Source of the DNA: Glandiceps talaboti
Lineage: Eukaryota > Hemichordata > Enteropneusta > Spengelidae
DNA length: 64,000 nucleotides
NCBI RefSeq assembly: GCF_964340395.1
Contig: NC_135551.1
Span: 17,943,503-18,007,502 of the forward strand
Direction: 5' to 3'
Shown: piece by piece, positions 27,243-40,700 of the stretch
How positions within the stretch are numbered: the stretch's first letter is position 1
Layout: each line of letters begins with the position of its first letter
Notes under the pieces: generated by a model
What the model was told of the DNA's origin: nothing
The model's input: the letters and a program-made list of their open reading frames with translations, nothing else
The model's database searches: none
Program-made: the position numbers and the translations under genes

Positions 27243-28770
27243 GTCTGTGGTGTGACGTGAACAGATACAAACAGAGTGTATTTCATGTCCCCTTCAATTC
27301 ACAAATTATATTTATGAGCATACTTGGAAGACCAGCCGAATCCTTCGCACCCAAGAAATAGCTTAAAGCATTACGTCTCGAAATGGTTACACCCCAATTT
27401 ATTTAACCTGTGATGGCTGACATTTTAAGAGTAAAACTACTTTACGCTATCTGTGCCCAGAAGAATCCATTAGAAACTATTCATATATGTCGCCACACTT
27501 CTGCTTACTCTGCGATTAAATTTCAAAGCACTCCTAAGGCAACGAAATACTTTAAAATGCTACAATGTTTGGTTACCTGTTACTATTAATACTCGCCTTT
27601 TCAATGGAAATTACAAAAGAAGACAGCTAAAGTATTCTTAACTTTCTTTATTTTATTTGTAAGGTATTGCTTATTGCATATGGAACTACCATGGCCATGA
27701 ATAGAAGGAGGGGGTTTATATCATCCAATCACATTACTTCATCACCATGCTCACGTAAAAACATGTTCATCTAACTCTATCTAAATTTATATTTTGCATA
27801 TCAAGCAAGCATTTTATACATTAAAGTCAAACATACGTTGAATTAAATCGGTTTCAAATCAGGCTTTACATTTTAACTTACTCCAATTATTCCTGTATAG
27901 TGCATTTCTAGGAATATTGGATGGGCCCAAGAGGGGAGAGGGTTATTTTAATAGGTTTATATGTCTGTCGATCCTTGTATCTACACATTCTGTATTTCAA
28001 TATTAAATGGTACAAATGAAATTCTCACAATGAGGTTATTCTAAAATGACTGTTATTTATTACAAATTACAGCAGCTAATACAATTACTACTGCAGCTCT
28101 CTTACCTGGATCCTGTATAAAACACAAAATGATCGCATTTCTCGGACATAAATGACCGAGTATTGCGTTTTACTATTTTCCAACATATTTCAAAGTTCGC
28201 AATTATTGACGTCTGCGCTATATCACGATTATATACAGAGAAGTGTACATTTCTATTGATCTCATGACGTGTTGATGGCAAGTGATTTGTCTGTCATTTT
28301 TCAGGAAATACCATCACCCCAGTGTAGTTTTAATGAGGATATACAGTTTCTTATTTGGTTAATCAATGTCAACACTGATTATTTTATATATTGATAACGA
28401 TACTTAGCCGATTTCTCCTTATTTCCACACAAACGAAAAAATAGAAAAGGTAAACAAATCTAATAGGGGATAGATATGAGCAGAATTGCAGTCTGTTTTA
28501 AATAAACCACTTACAATATGTAAATCCTCACAGCACTTAAGATAAAAGTGCTGTCTAGGATTATGCCCAAAAGAGGTGCATTAGATACATTAGGTGTGGT
28601 TCTCAACAATCTGGACTAAAAAACTAGTGTATCCAAATAATACTGCCAGTGTTTTAACTCATTCCAAACAAAACAAGCAGCTTCGCGCTATTTCCTTGTA
28701 CGAAACTGTCGTACAGTCGTAAATGTCTTGATAGGCACGGCGCTTGATAATCGTAGACCCTATGACTGTT
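25101..28770. other. Mostly unassigned sequence
   Basis: Apart from the two possible small exons at 26832 and 27199, only AT-rich sequence was seen, with one end motif GGAAGGCATTCAGTTTAAA at about 25980 that belongs to the 147-bp repeat family. Two minus-strand open stretches (26121-26557) show no family. Confidence 0.4.
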
Positions 28771-29122
28771 TGATGTGTATTAAAGTGTATGTAAATAGGT
28801 TTCCAAAGTTTCCGACTTTTTGCCTGCAAATGACGAAGTTTTTATAGGTGATTAAAGATTTGTATGACATTTTTGACAAAAGTACCATATTAATAACGAA
28901 AAATTGATTTTTTTTGGAAAAATTCCGGAAATTGCCGAAGTTGTTTATGTATTTCATGACGTCACAACCAGAACCAACATGTCCGATTGCATAACATGGG
29001 ATAGCCATTCTAGTGGAACCACGTTCCACTATCATTAGAAGTCAAAATTGACAATGACAACAATAAATGGAGTACTAGTGATGACGAAGATGATGCGGTA
29101 GTGGGGGATGCTTGTATTGTAC

Positions 29123-29349
29123 CCAATCTGATTAAAAATCCGATGTAGATGTCGGCCAATCGTGCATTGCTATCTTACCATCGTTATTTTAGCTTGAATT
29201 GACTTCGTAGTACATGTTTACGTTTTTAGCCTGATCGCCTCCTCTGAAAATGTAAACATGTACCAAGAAGGTCAATTCAGGCAAAATAACGAAGGTAAAA
29301 TAGCAATGAACGATTAGCCGACATCTACATCGGATTTTAATCAGATTGG
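29123..29349. mobile_element. Foldback MITE nested in the TTAA element
   Basis: 227 bp with about 100-bp inverted arms starting CCAATCTGATTAAAA and containing GATGTAGATGTCGGC. It is flanked by TATTGTAC and TATTGTAG, an 8-bp target duplication with one mismatch, suggestive of a hAT-like mechanism. Confidence 0.75.
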
Positions 29350-29649
29350 TATTGTAGTACCGTTTCTATATGATCCACTACCAAAACCACGACTACAGCC
29401 AAACAGCAATCCCCAGCTGCAGACATGCATAATGGTTGTTGACGATGTTATTGTCGACAGACTAAATAATACTGACTGGTAAGTTATGATAATAAAAAGT
29501 AGATATTTAAAATCAGCAGATGAAGGAAAACATTGGGTCGAAATTTCGAAAGTAGTTGTCCCATTGAGATCGTAACACCGTAACAGTAGCTAGTACTATT
29601 TAGTTTAGTTGGATTATAATCGACTTACTGACTACACAACATGTGTTTG

Positions 29650-30085
29650 AACCACAGGCATTTGTTTCCCGAGTTATGTCTCAGAATGTTTCTATCAGAA
29701 TGCAATAAAATGTCGATAATATCGTTAATATTGACGTATTTAGCCAACTATATATGAAAGGGGTAACATTACACTTGTTTCTGTGATCGCGCAGGTTCAC
29801 TCGCCGCGAAAGAAGACAGGCCGCCATTAGTATATAGTACCGTAAGTACATGAACTTTCAACCGGCCGTTGTAGTGGGCAAACATTTCGAACATTTTACC
29901 TTCCGTCCCTTTCGCGGTGAGTGAACCTGTGCGATCACAGAAACAAGTGTAATTTTACCCCTTCCATATATAGTTGGCTTAATACGTCAATATTAACGAT
30001 ATTATCGACATTTTATTGTATTCTGATAGACATATTCTGAGACATAACTCGGGAAACAAATGCCTGTGGTTTGAACCGCCATTCG
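29650..30085. mobile_element. Second palindromic element nested in the TTAA element
   Basis: Inverted arms of about 175 bp (ACCACAGGCATTTGTTTCCC; GATAATATCGTTAATATTGA; GTTTCTGTGATCGC) around a spacer near 29830-29890. No ORF was found. Confidence 0.8.
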
Positions 30086-31199
30086 TATATTTCATGTGAA
30101 CGTCTATGTAAAATTGAAGGTATGATCGGTTGTCAATCTTTAAAGGATTACCAGAAAAAATCAGAACAGTTCAGGAACGGCCAAATCATTTATTGACGGT
30201 GAGCACTGAGGATACACTGCCTGCCAGGGTAGCAGGGCGACTCGGAGGTCTACCGCTACAGCACAGCCGCTCAACGTGTGACTAGACACGCTCCGGACTG
30301 GAGAACACGCTAGACAGCCCGACGAACCTCTGGCTCTGATCTCACTCTCAGTCACATTCAACTGCTCTCAATCTTGCGAACAATGCATTAAATTTTGCAT
30401 TTATAAATGACTGGTCTTCATTCACTGACAAGGAAATCAAAGTCATACAATAAGGTCATGAATATGTCTAAAATGAAGTGCACTGTAATACGTGTGAAAA
30501 GTACCGTAGCATGTTTCGTTTTTGTTGTTCATCCGAGCAGTGGGCCGTTACGAAGACGTTGCTACCGCAAGTAAAAATTCCCATTATGTGGTGCAGCTCG
30601 TAATGTTATACTAGTATGTTCTTTGAAAGTGTAATTTATGTTTCTTATCTGGTAAAATAACTTTCAATTCAATATTAGGACTCGTAATCACAGCCAACGA
30701 AAGAAACTTCATCATTGCCAGTGCCGTAATATGTATGTAGTACTAGTAGTACACCATGCACGAGGACACAACATGTTATAATTCATGATCGTTTTTCGTG
30801 AGTTTGAGAGCTGTGCAGTACTAAGACATCATTGAAAACGTTTGGAAACTTATCCTCTGTATGTTGAAAAGAAGCAGGCTGATTAGAACTCCCAAATCTT
30901 TTGTGAGAAAATCAGTGTAGACTCAATCGTTGACGGCCCCCTCTCTACCACGCAACGTTCAAGCATGGTAAAAAAAACATGGACACAGCGATCGTGTTCT
31001 GGTTGTGACGCAATTTTCCGAAGACTCCCGAAGCAAAATGCTCATCGCAGATTTCCAAAAAAAATCAATTTTTCATTATTAATATCGTAGTTTTGTCAAA
31101 AATGTCATACAAATCTTTAATCACCCATGAAAACTACATCATTTGGAGGCAAAAAGTCGGAAACTTTGGAAACCTATTTACATACACTTTAAGTGTATT

Positions 31200-34100
31200 G
31201 TGTCAGATATTAAGTATACTGTGTCGGGTGTTAAGTGTATCTCTATGCGTAATTGCACTGTTGTAGTTTCTTTCTTACACATTGTTTATACATTGTATTA
31301 TACATCATAGTCACGTTTCATTTCTGCCAATCAGATCGCTTTCATACGTTTCCCTATCTCATGATTCATGCATACTTAATATTGAAACATGCGTAGTCTG
31401 AGCTCAGTTACTATCTATAGCCAGACCGACAGCACAAGTCTCTTGTTTTCTGTATTGGCAGGTTAGTAGCGTTTTGTATTTATTTATTTAATGCTATTCC
31501 CAATTAGACTTCTGTATTTCATAATCACCATGTATATTTATGAGACTGTAACTTCTGACCTGTGTCCAAGTTATTAGCAATTACTACCTTTAGCCAGACG
31601 GCAAAAATAAGTCTCTTGCATCTCAAGCCCCTTTTTGTATTGGCTGGTTGTAATAAGTATGTATATTAAATGGCAGTCTCCGTCATCTATTATGCATGTT
31701 GTTATTCGAAATATTTAGTTTTATTAATGGAAGCAACAGTAAGCTAAGTGATTTACAAACAAATATACTGGCTCCTTGACGGTTTTAGCTTTGTAAGTTA
31801 ATTTTATAAACATTTATCAGTAAAATGTCAATCCTGACAATATATACAAAATACACAAGAGGTTCTATTCAAAAGGAAGCAGATGCAGAAGCGCTTGTTC
31901 ATGTTTCCTGGTGTATTGGCGAATATGGTTTAGGGAAGTATTAAAGTTGGAATGAAATTCCCTGTTTTTCTTATATTTGATACTATATATCAAGTTATTG
32001 TCACTATCTGCCGAATCAACTTTTTAAAACTATATTCGATATTTCAGGAGTTATATTTTGTTTACACAACCCATTGCATAGATGACAGAAACTCAATTCT
32101 GTCTAAGTTGTCTAATATATATAATCTACTAATAAGTTCATAGTATATTATACAAAAATGTTGTTCCATTCCTTACATCAATAAACCTTAAAGGTAGCCT
32201 CTTTGGCCGATGCCAATCTTCTCCACGGTCCTCTGTATGAAGGGATACATGACAGGTGATTCGAAATACCAAACGTCTTGTTTAATTTGGAGTTAATTGC
32301 AAACAAATCCTGCCATATCAACATCTTTAAATCCGCTGCCATCTTGTTTAGACGAACGGACGATAAATTAATTCATGAGTAAAAAATCATAGTATGATAC
32401 CTCTAAAACATTAATATTGTCAAGTGATATTCGTTTAAGGTACAGTCTGTACCATAATGAGCAATTGAAATAAAATAGAAAATCCTCTTAAACATATCAA
32501 TTATTTAGTAGATAATAATGATAAATACTTTAATATTTTCAGTGAAGTCCATTCCAGACTTAGTTTTTGTCCGAAATAAACTAGCAACAACAACAATCTA
32601 TTCACAGAAAAGTGTTAAATACCAATAATTGTACATTGTACATGTTAATCAGTGGTCGATCTCATCAATAAATATTGCAATAACAAGTTTAAATCGTGAA
32701 ATCCGTTGATGGCGATGAGTTTTGGGTGCGAACGCAACAGTCAATTTGAAATTGACTTGTCATGTATACAGCTGTAACAAAATTATGGTTCAGTAGAGTT
32801 TAGGGTGTATGATATTATTAATATGATTCAGTTTAGAGTGTGATATTATTAATATAATTCAGTACAGTTTAGGGTGTATGATATTATTAATATGATATGA
32901 CGTGTAAGTTATTATATCCCACAAACAATATATGTTCAGTTACATCTGGTCTAGCGTTGAAGTATTGCAATATCAAATGGCAATTTCTCTCATTAAACTC
33001 AATCAATCGTTTGTTTATTCAGAATCATCTGTTTATATATTTATTACTAATAGCCACCGGCCAAAATGTACATACCTTGATAAATAAGTAAACTGAACAG
33101 ATTGCTAGAAAATAAATATTGAAATAATAAACAAACAAAAATGTCACAGTGTAGAGTGTTTATTTATCTTCTCGTAATGTTGTGGCCTAGTATAAGCTTA
33201 TTTATTACAACACGAAATCAAGTGGTCGCGTTGTGTGATTCTTTATGGAAATTTGCCCGTTTCAGATAAACATATTGTAATAACAACAGAACGCCACGCC
33301 AAGTGAGATCCAGTGCAGTTAGGGATATAGTAGCTGTGTTTTTATTAATCCTCTATGCATATATATGGTAATAATTCTATGTTTGAAGTAATCATATAAA
33401 GATGTTCAAGTCCGAGAGTTCTAATTTAGAAGTAATCAATTCTAATGATAAATATTCAGGTTCTACAATAATTCTAAAGGTTTATATTCTACGCTCCTTA
33501 AAGTACTGGCACAGCCAATTCAGTGCAAGCACTAGTGCAAATACCCCAAGTACGCCCGGTTTGCACTCGCGTGTCATGTGGTTCTGATAATATTATCTAC
33601 TTAGTTTTCTCAGAGTACAATCATTGGATGACAAAATTAATAATGTCAATTCATATGCAAGTTGAGGGCTATAATAGTTTGCAATTTATTGTAAACCTAA
33701 TATAGACCTACAATGGACAAACAGGTTAAAATAATGAAGTTCATCCTCAACTAAATACAAATTGCACATATCACAAATTCTGTTCAGTTTTGGCCGAGTG
33801 TCATTCTAGCAACCAGTAATGGAAAATGGAAGTGCTACATCTGAATCAGGCAATGTTCGCCAGTAAACTATATGCAACATGTACATTTCCATTGAGAGTT
33901 GGTCATTTTGCAAGTTTAAGTTGTTGTTTTACTTGCTGGATAACAACACTGGCGAACACTACTTGATTGATTATTGATGAGGGGAGTCTAAAAAACTGAG
34001 TGAACATAAACAAAATTCTCTCTTTAGTCTTCGTCATAATCTTGTTGTTTTCAGCAATACAAATTCTCTTATCCAGTGAGTGAAATAACAATCGCAACTC

Positions 34101-34690
34101 TTCTCTTGCTTACAGCGAATCCCAAAAGTCCAAAAAATTTGTTGTAATTACTATCCTACATATACTTATTATAAGTCTTCACAATTACTGTATTTAGATT
34201 TTTCGGCAATGTTGGTATGATTTGCTGTTACAGTATTAGGCTGGTTATCAAAAAACTTCACATTGTCATTGAAAAACTAAAGGGTGATAATCAGATTGTA
34301 CTCTTTTGTCAACATAAATCTGACAAACATTGGAAAACTTAAAAGCGAAGGTAAGGGAGACCGTCAATAACACTGGTAACAGATTCGTTTACAAATGTAT
34401 AATCACCACTAGTAGGCACTACCTAATTCATTATATAATCAACCATCGACATTTTGTAGATCTGTTCTTTTACAAAACTGTAAAAACTCCCTACCAACAG
34501 GATTACAAACCATGTCATTTGCGATTCGTATTGGAATATTAGACAGCAAATTTACTGATAAACATCTTGGTTTTCATACATTTAGTACAAACAGCCATGT
34601 TTTCTCACGTTACTCACAAATAGAGTGAATATGGAACATAATAGTCGAGTTGGTGCTCTTTCGCAACAGGCTAACGTGAGACGCCACTAG
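31200..34690. other. Unassigned AT-rich sequence
   Basis: No exon with domain support. It contains a partial duplication (TTACTATCTATAGCCAGAC near 31408; TTACTACCTTTAGCCAGAC near 31581) and the short tandem repeat at 32788. Confidence 0.45.
32788..32897 (+). repeat. About 43-bp tandem repeat, 2.5 copies
   Basis: TTTAGGGTGTATGATATTAT and TTAATATGATTCAGT recur three times with small changes. Confidence 0.85.
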
Positions 34691-34694
34691 TAAA

Positions 34695-34767
34695 ATGGTG
34701 TGCTTTCATCTATTGGTGTATATCTTAATGTTCTTTGGAACAATGGCGGTGAAGTTTCCTAATGAAG
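34695..34767 (+). CDS. Signal-peptide exon
   Basis: ATG starts [20 protein letters not shown], a short N-region and a long hydrophobic core typical of a signal peptide. It then runs FPNE and ends at a GTAGGG donor in phase 1. The exon is only 73 nt. It joins the trefoil exon in frame. Confidence 0.65.
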
Positions 34768-37700
34768 GTAGGGGGCATATTATCTTTCAATGATTTTTGT
34801 GTCAGCCTGGACTGTGTCTGATGTCACCATTTGTCATTTTAAATGTAAGCTGTACAAACTCGTATTGCCTGCTAGGAGTATTTTGTATTATTTCCGCATG
34901 CAACTCTGTGGTTGTCTACTGCATTTATGGAGACAATCAAAGTTAGCTTTCAATTATCCAAGGTTCGCCATGCTGGGTACCAAGAGCGTATAGAATACAC
35001 TGTAATGCATCCCGTCAGGAAGACTGTGAATTAACTGGTTGTTGCTGGGATGATACCAACAAGGCCTGCTATCAATCATCAGGAAGGAGTAAGTATATTT
35101 TCAAACAGTGTTTTCCAATACGAACAACGGCAGACTGTTTTAAGGTTATCAGAGATTTCATTTCTTGTATATATCATAGTTCATATAACATCGTATCAAG
35201 TTCATTGAAAAGCCGAAAACATTAGTAGAATTTGTAATGTACATTAAAATTCCATTTGCCGACAGTAAACGAGGCTACTGTTTGTATGTTTTGTCTACAA
35301 CGGTTCCATTATGTCAGCCAAACTCTAACTCATATATACACTTATAAAGTGTGCGAGTCAATACATGTAGTGTGATAGACATGTAGTGTAGTGTAGTATA
35401 GTGTAGTGTAGTGTAGTGTAGTGTAGTGTAGTGTAGTATAGTGTAGTGTAGTGTAGCGCAGTGCAATGTCGTGTGGTGTCGTGGAGTTAGTGTAGTGTAG
35501 TGTAGGGTATGTATGTATGTATATATGTATGTGTGTGTGTGTGTGTTTATAGTTTCATTTACAACTTTGTGCAAATATTACATTCATTTCAATTGAGGTT
35601 CAAGCCATTAATTTAAACTTCTACATTACTATTATTACCTTTCCAAAAATATTCTTAGGCCAAGAACATTCAACTTTACCACACGTGTAAATTTTTTGGT
35701 TCATACTATAATGATATTCAATTTCTTGCAAAGACATTAATGACAATTATCAGATAACAATATCTTCACGTACTGAGTACGTGTTTGAGATTGTTCTATG
35801 TTCAGAGTTCTAGGATAGCGAAAAAGGCGTAGGAAGATACTCACATAGTTTTATCTCCTAATACTATGCTCGCAATTCTCGATTTACACATTTTAGGTTA
35901 TACTAAGAATCTTCCGCTTGCCTTAAAATATAAATGAAACATGTCGACAGTGTGTCTAATTAACATATTAATAAACACGTTGTTGTATAACTGCATTGGA
36001 AATACAGAGTTTTACATCACTGTCTTCTCTTTCTTGGAACCTTTTTTAACGAGTTTTATGAAAACGTTATGAAGTTTCCCTTCCTTTTGTAATCAATAAA
36101 TTCGATTTTTTTCCCATAGGAGTGTACAACATTGCATTCATGAGCACTTTCATGTCAGAAGTACTTTCAAACATCCACGCTCTGAATGATGGAAGGCTTA
36201 AACAAGACAAAAAATTCGCTGGTATGAGATCTACAATGATGTTTGGTTTTGAATTCAGTGGCGACAGTTTCAATACTCGGAATTTTGAACCCAATAACAC
36301 ATGGGAGGCTTTTCAAGAATTCCTGACGTGTCCATTAGTAACTTCACTAGCTTGGATTTTAGTTATACAATTTCCTCGAGAGGTTATAGTCAGCAGTATC
36401 AGAGTTCTCACTGACGGACAATCACGTAAGTATCTTGTTAGGCCTAGTAAAAAAAATCTTGCGGTTCCGATTACACTCAATTTAGAATAGGTGGGGTAGG
36501 TAGATGTGTGACTGTCTAGTTCAGGTAGTTATGATTTCCGTTGTTTTGCAAATGGTCTCTGCATGTGTTACTGTTTCTTCCCATCAGATGTACAGCCATT
36601 GCAGATTGAACACTTTCATATTGTCTTTTTAAGTTGATGTCAGTTTTCACATCCACTATTTCTGGCGAGACTTCATAATTTTCGCGATTGTATTTTATTA
36701 TTTTTATGTAATTAAAAGATTTGGGTCGGCAGTGAAAAACTAGGTGGGGTCGGGTAACCGAAACCAAACCGTTAGGGGCCTTTCATCTTTCTTTGGGGGA
36801 AAAGAAAGTCTTTGATAATGCATGAAAAAAAGATGAAACATTCAATATTAGCCTGTTAATGCAAAAATAGAAGTTTGTTTTTTCTTTAGTTGGAATTAAT
36901 CTAAATATCAATGCTCCGTAAAAAGTATTGAGAAAGAAATATAGGCGCGAGTGTGTGCTTGTGCGTGCATGTTTGAGTCCATATCGACCCATATCATATC
37001 ACTGGAAATCATGACCACGAGCCAATTGCAACCAAACCTGGAACAATTTTCATACATTGTAGTCTTGATATGCGTATTACTTTGATTCTCGATCTTCGCG
37101 GTAATGGCCGATCGGCAGCCAATTTTGTTTCCCCACTAATATAAGGGCACAAGCAGAATATACGGAAGGGGCTGGGGAAAAATGGGGGGTGGGGGTGGGG
37201 GGGTAAACGAATAAAAATGGGTATGCGAAGGAGGACGGGGCATGCAAATTGTGATGGTTTGAAATGGGGCCACAAAATGATTTTCTCATGATATGCACCA
37301 AATGAAACCCCAGGACGGGTCGTTTACTGAGTACATTTGCAAACGTTCTAGTACAATGAGTTTATATACCTATTTTAATAAGGAGGCATGTGACGGCTAC
37401 GAAAGTATGTTTGTGTATGTCTTGGTCTTTAAATTTGCGGTATTAAAGACAATATTCAAGTACTATATGGCTCTGAAAAAGCTGTATGGCTTGCAATGTT
37501 ACGCCTCAAAATGGTCTGCTACATATTCTTATTTTCAAAACAGTGCTCATCACCACGGGAGAGTACACCCATCTCACACCTTCCCCACTATAAACTAGCG
37601 ATCATGAGGAGGTCGTCTCCTCTTAAAATCAAGATGGAAGGGAAAACCCTGCTTGCTAATTATCTTCAAGTATAGGTTACCGCCAAATATTTTCACACTA

Positions 37701-40700
37701 CAATATTTAGTTCAAAAATATCCATCACAGAAAAAGGGTGGTATGCATAGTATTTTCATTAAATTTTCCAAAGCGTTCAACCGTGTAGATTAACATCTTA
37801 TACCTTACATGGAAACTTTTTGAAAGTTCTTAGATCTATGCACGACAATTTTGTGTTTTATGTAATGGTGGACTAACATTACTTTTAATAATTGTAAGAT
37901 TGACACCAGACAAGAGTGTATGCTGGGCCCTCCTCTTTTCAGTTTCTTTATAAATGATCTCACTTCTCACATGAACAAGGGTAGTAGTGGAGGAATTTCT
38001 GTCAATACTTGTTTTCAATAATGATTTCAATAAACTAGAAATTATTATATATGCTGATGACTTTTTTGTATATGTAGTGCAATTGCGAACAATAGCCATT
38101 TCAGGAATAAATGACAAATAGATCTCCTAATTGGCCAAGCAAATTGGTTCGCTGCTGCTCAGAATAACAACAAAAATGTAAGACGGCAAGGAATTTAAAG
38201 TGGCCATATGGATGAGAATTTGTTATTTATTTTGGATTTTTATTTGATAAAACAGCTTCACCATGTTTTTCTACTTGGAAAAAATAATGCAAAAGAACAT
38301 ATACCAAGTCCATGTTCATAACTCAATACATTACAAAAAGATGCCCAAAGTGTAAAAAGTTTGTTATTGTACGTACAATAACAAATATTTTACACATTGT
38401 TTAATGTTTTGCCTTTTATTGAGATGTGAACATGGACTTGGTATATGTTATTTCACATTATTTTTTCAAGTAGAAAAGCATAGTGAGGCTGTTTTATCAA
38501 ATAAAAATCCAAAATAAATACCAAATTCTCATCCATATGGCCACTTTAAGAACAATTACAGAAAAATGGACATAAACTGGTTTAAAAAAACACAACAACA
38601 GGTTTTCACCCTACACTTTGGTGTAGATTGTACTTTAACATGCATTGGGTATTGCACTCCGATACACGGGACCTCTATTTTACGTCCTGTCCGAGGGACA
38701 AAAGTAAAGTATAAAAAGGAATAAAAAATACATGAGACATACATACAAGTGTGCAAATATCCATACGTTCTACAGAGGAGGCACAATGCATAACTGGAAA
38801 CCCAAGTGACCAATAAAAGAACAAGACCCTACTAGGGAATTACAGCACCAGGTCTTACTGCACTGTTTTCTGGCAGTTTAAGGAACAGGTCCAGCCAGCT
38901 CATAAATCACAAGTGCTCTAGTAAGCCAGGTGAATTGCCTACATCTCTTGAATCACCAGTCATGCATTCCACCCCCCACCAAGTGCATCATACCTTGCCA
39001 AAGATAACATGAAGAATGATTACATGAATTACACAGGATTAAAGTCTGCCTGTCAATGGTGCTATATTAAGTGTTTGTGCACTCGGCATTTGAAAGACTG
39101 GATACCATCACTCTTAATTTTTCCTACGACTGCATCTGGAAGGTTGTTCCACATTCTTATTGCAGAGTGAAGGAAACTTCTATCCAGTGTAGATGTTTTT
39201 GCAGTTGGCATAGTTAGGGCATGATCAGGCATAGATGTGCTGGCGCGAGTAGTTTTGCGAGTTGTGTACATATTTGGTAGCATTGCCTGGAGGTCTCTGG
39301 GACAGTGGCTGGTGTGCATTTTGTAAAGCACTGTAGCTGCAGCAACCTCCCGTCTATGTTGAAGACTAGTGATGGCCAATTCCTCGCATGCAGTTACTTT
39401 GTCTACTCCAATGATTCTGAGAGCTTTCTGCTGAATGAGTCAAGTTGGCTTAGGACAGTTGGAGGGGCACTCATCCATGACAGACAGGCATATTCCATGA
39501 TACTACGGATTTGGGCTTTGTAGATGGTTGATCTTCCTACAACATCAAGTTTGCTGGCAACTTTCCGCAGTGCTCCAAGTCTCTGCCCAGCCCTCTTTGA
39601 GATGTCAGAAATGTGTCTGGTCCACAGAAGTTTACTGTCAATTTTGATGCCAAGGATATTGAGCACCTTCTCTACTACCAGTTTGGTATTTCCGAAGTAC
39701 AGATCAGGAGTCGTTGGTTTCCTTTTCCGAGACAGTATCATGGTCTTGCATTTTGTGGGTTCAAAGGTGACTTTCTATTTGGCTGCCCACTTTCTCATGT
39801 TCTCAAGGTCTCTGTTCAGACTTGCCACTACGCTGGCACTCTCGCTCGCAGATCTGATTGGTGCAAATAGCGTAGAGTAATCAGCAAACAGGTATAGCTG
39901 GTTTTCACAAGTGTCCACTAGATCGTCTATGAAAATGGAGAATAGAAGCGGGCCAAGTATGGAGCCCTGAGGCACCGAGGCATTGATGGGTGAAGTGTCG
40001 GATGATTGACCTGAGAGAACAACCTTAATGGACCTTCCATGAAGATAACTCTGCAACCAAGTGAGAAGCATACCTGATACTCCCTTGGATCTCCGTTTGG
40101 CACATAGTCCATTGTGCCATACTTTGTCAAAGGTTCCTTTGATGTCAAGAGCTATAATGCATACTTCTTCGTTTCTGTCTAGGGAGGCATTCCATGTCTG
40201 AGCAAGGATGGTGAGAAGGTCAGCTGTGCTGTGATCCGGTCTGAAGCCAAACTGTCTGCTGGAGATAAGCTTATTTTTGAGCAGGTGGCTTTGTAGTTGT
40301 TTGTTGACCACTGCTTCCATCACCTTGCTGATGGTGCTGAGCATGGAAATGGGTCGATACTTAGTTGGATCAGCTCTGGAATCCCTCTTGTGTACTGGAA
40401 TGACGGAGGCCGTCTTCCATTGGTTTGGAAAAACACATTTGGAGAAGTATAACTTAAAGAGACGACCCAATGGACCTGCCAATTCTGCACAACATTCCTT
40501 CAAGACTCTAGTTGGAACCTGGTCAGGACCAGTAGCTTTGTCAGGCTTAAGATGTCTCAGGATCTTTGTGATGTCTTTAGGTTTGAAGACTACTTTATCC
40601 AGCATGACGTGAGGGTGCCTTGTAGCCTCTTGCGGTTGATGGTGATCATTTTCTAGTCTGCATTTTTCTGCAAACGTCTGGCAAAAGACGTTGGCTTTGT

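Larger units (their letters stand above)
28784..31188. mobile_element. 2.4-kb TTAA-flanked terminal-inverted-repeat element (non-autonomous)
   Basis: TTAA at 28780-28783 and 31189-31192 bracket inverted arms that begin AGTGTATGTAAATAGGTTTC. They stay closely alike for about 150 bp, with weaker likeness to about 200 bp (both arms contain GTCACAACCAGAAC-type sequence). TTAA duplication is the habit of piggyBac-type transposons. No transposase frame was seen inside; the interior holds two other palindromic elements. Confidence 0.8.

Noticed and set aside
27414-27520. Fourth exon of the possible gene at 24960
   Set aside because: An AG at about 27430 is followed by a short open run (TLRYLCPEESIRNYSYM), but it ends in a stop without a donor and no homology supports it.
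30161-30361. Minus-strand 66-codon frame as a transposase piece
   Set aside because: It has no recognisable motif and lies in the non-coding interior of the TTAA element.
35314-35574. Minus-strand 86-codon Thr/His-rich frame
   Set aside because: It is a translation of the TGTAG satellite tract.
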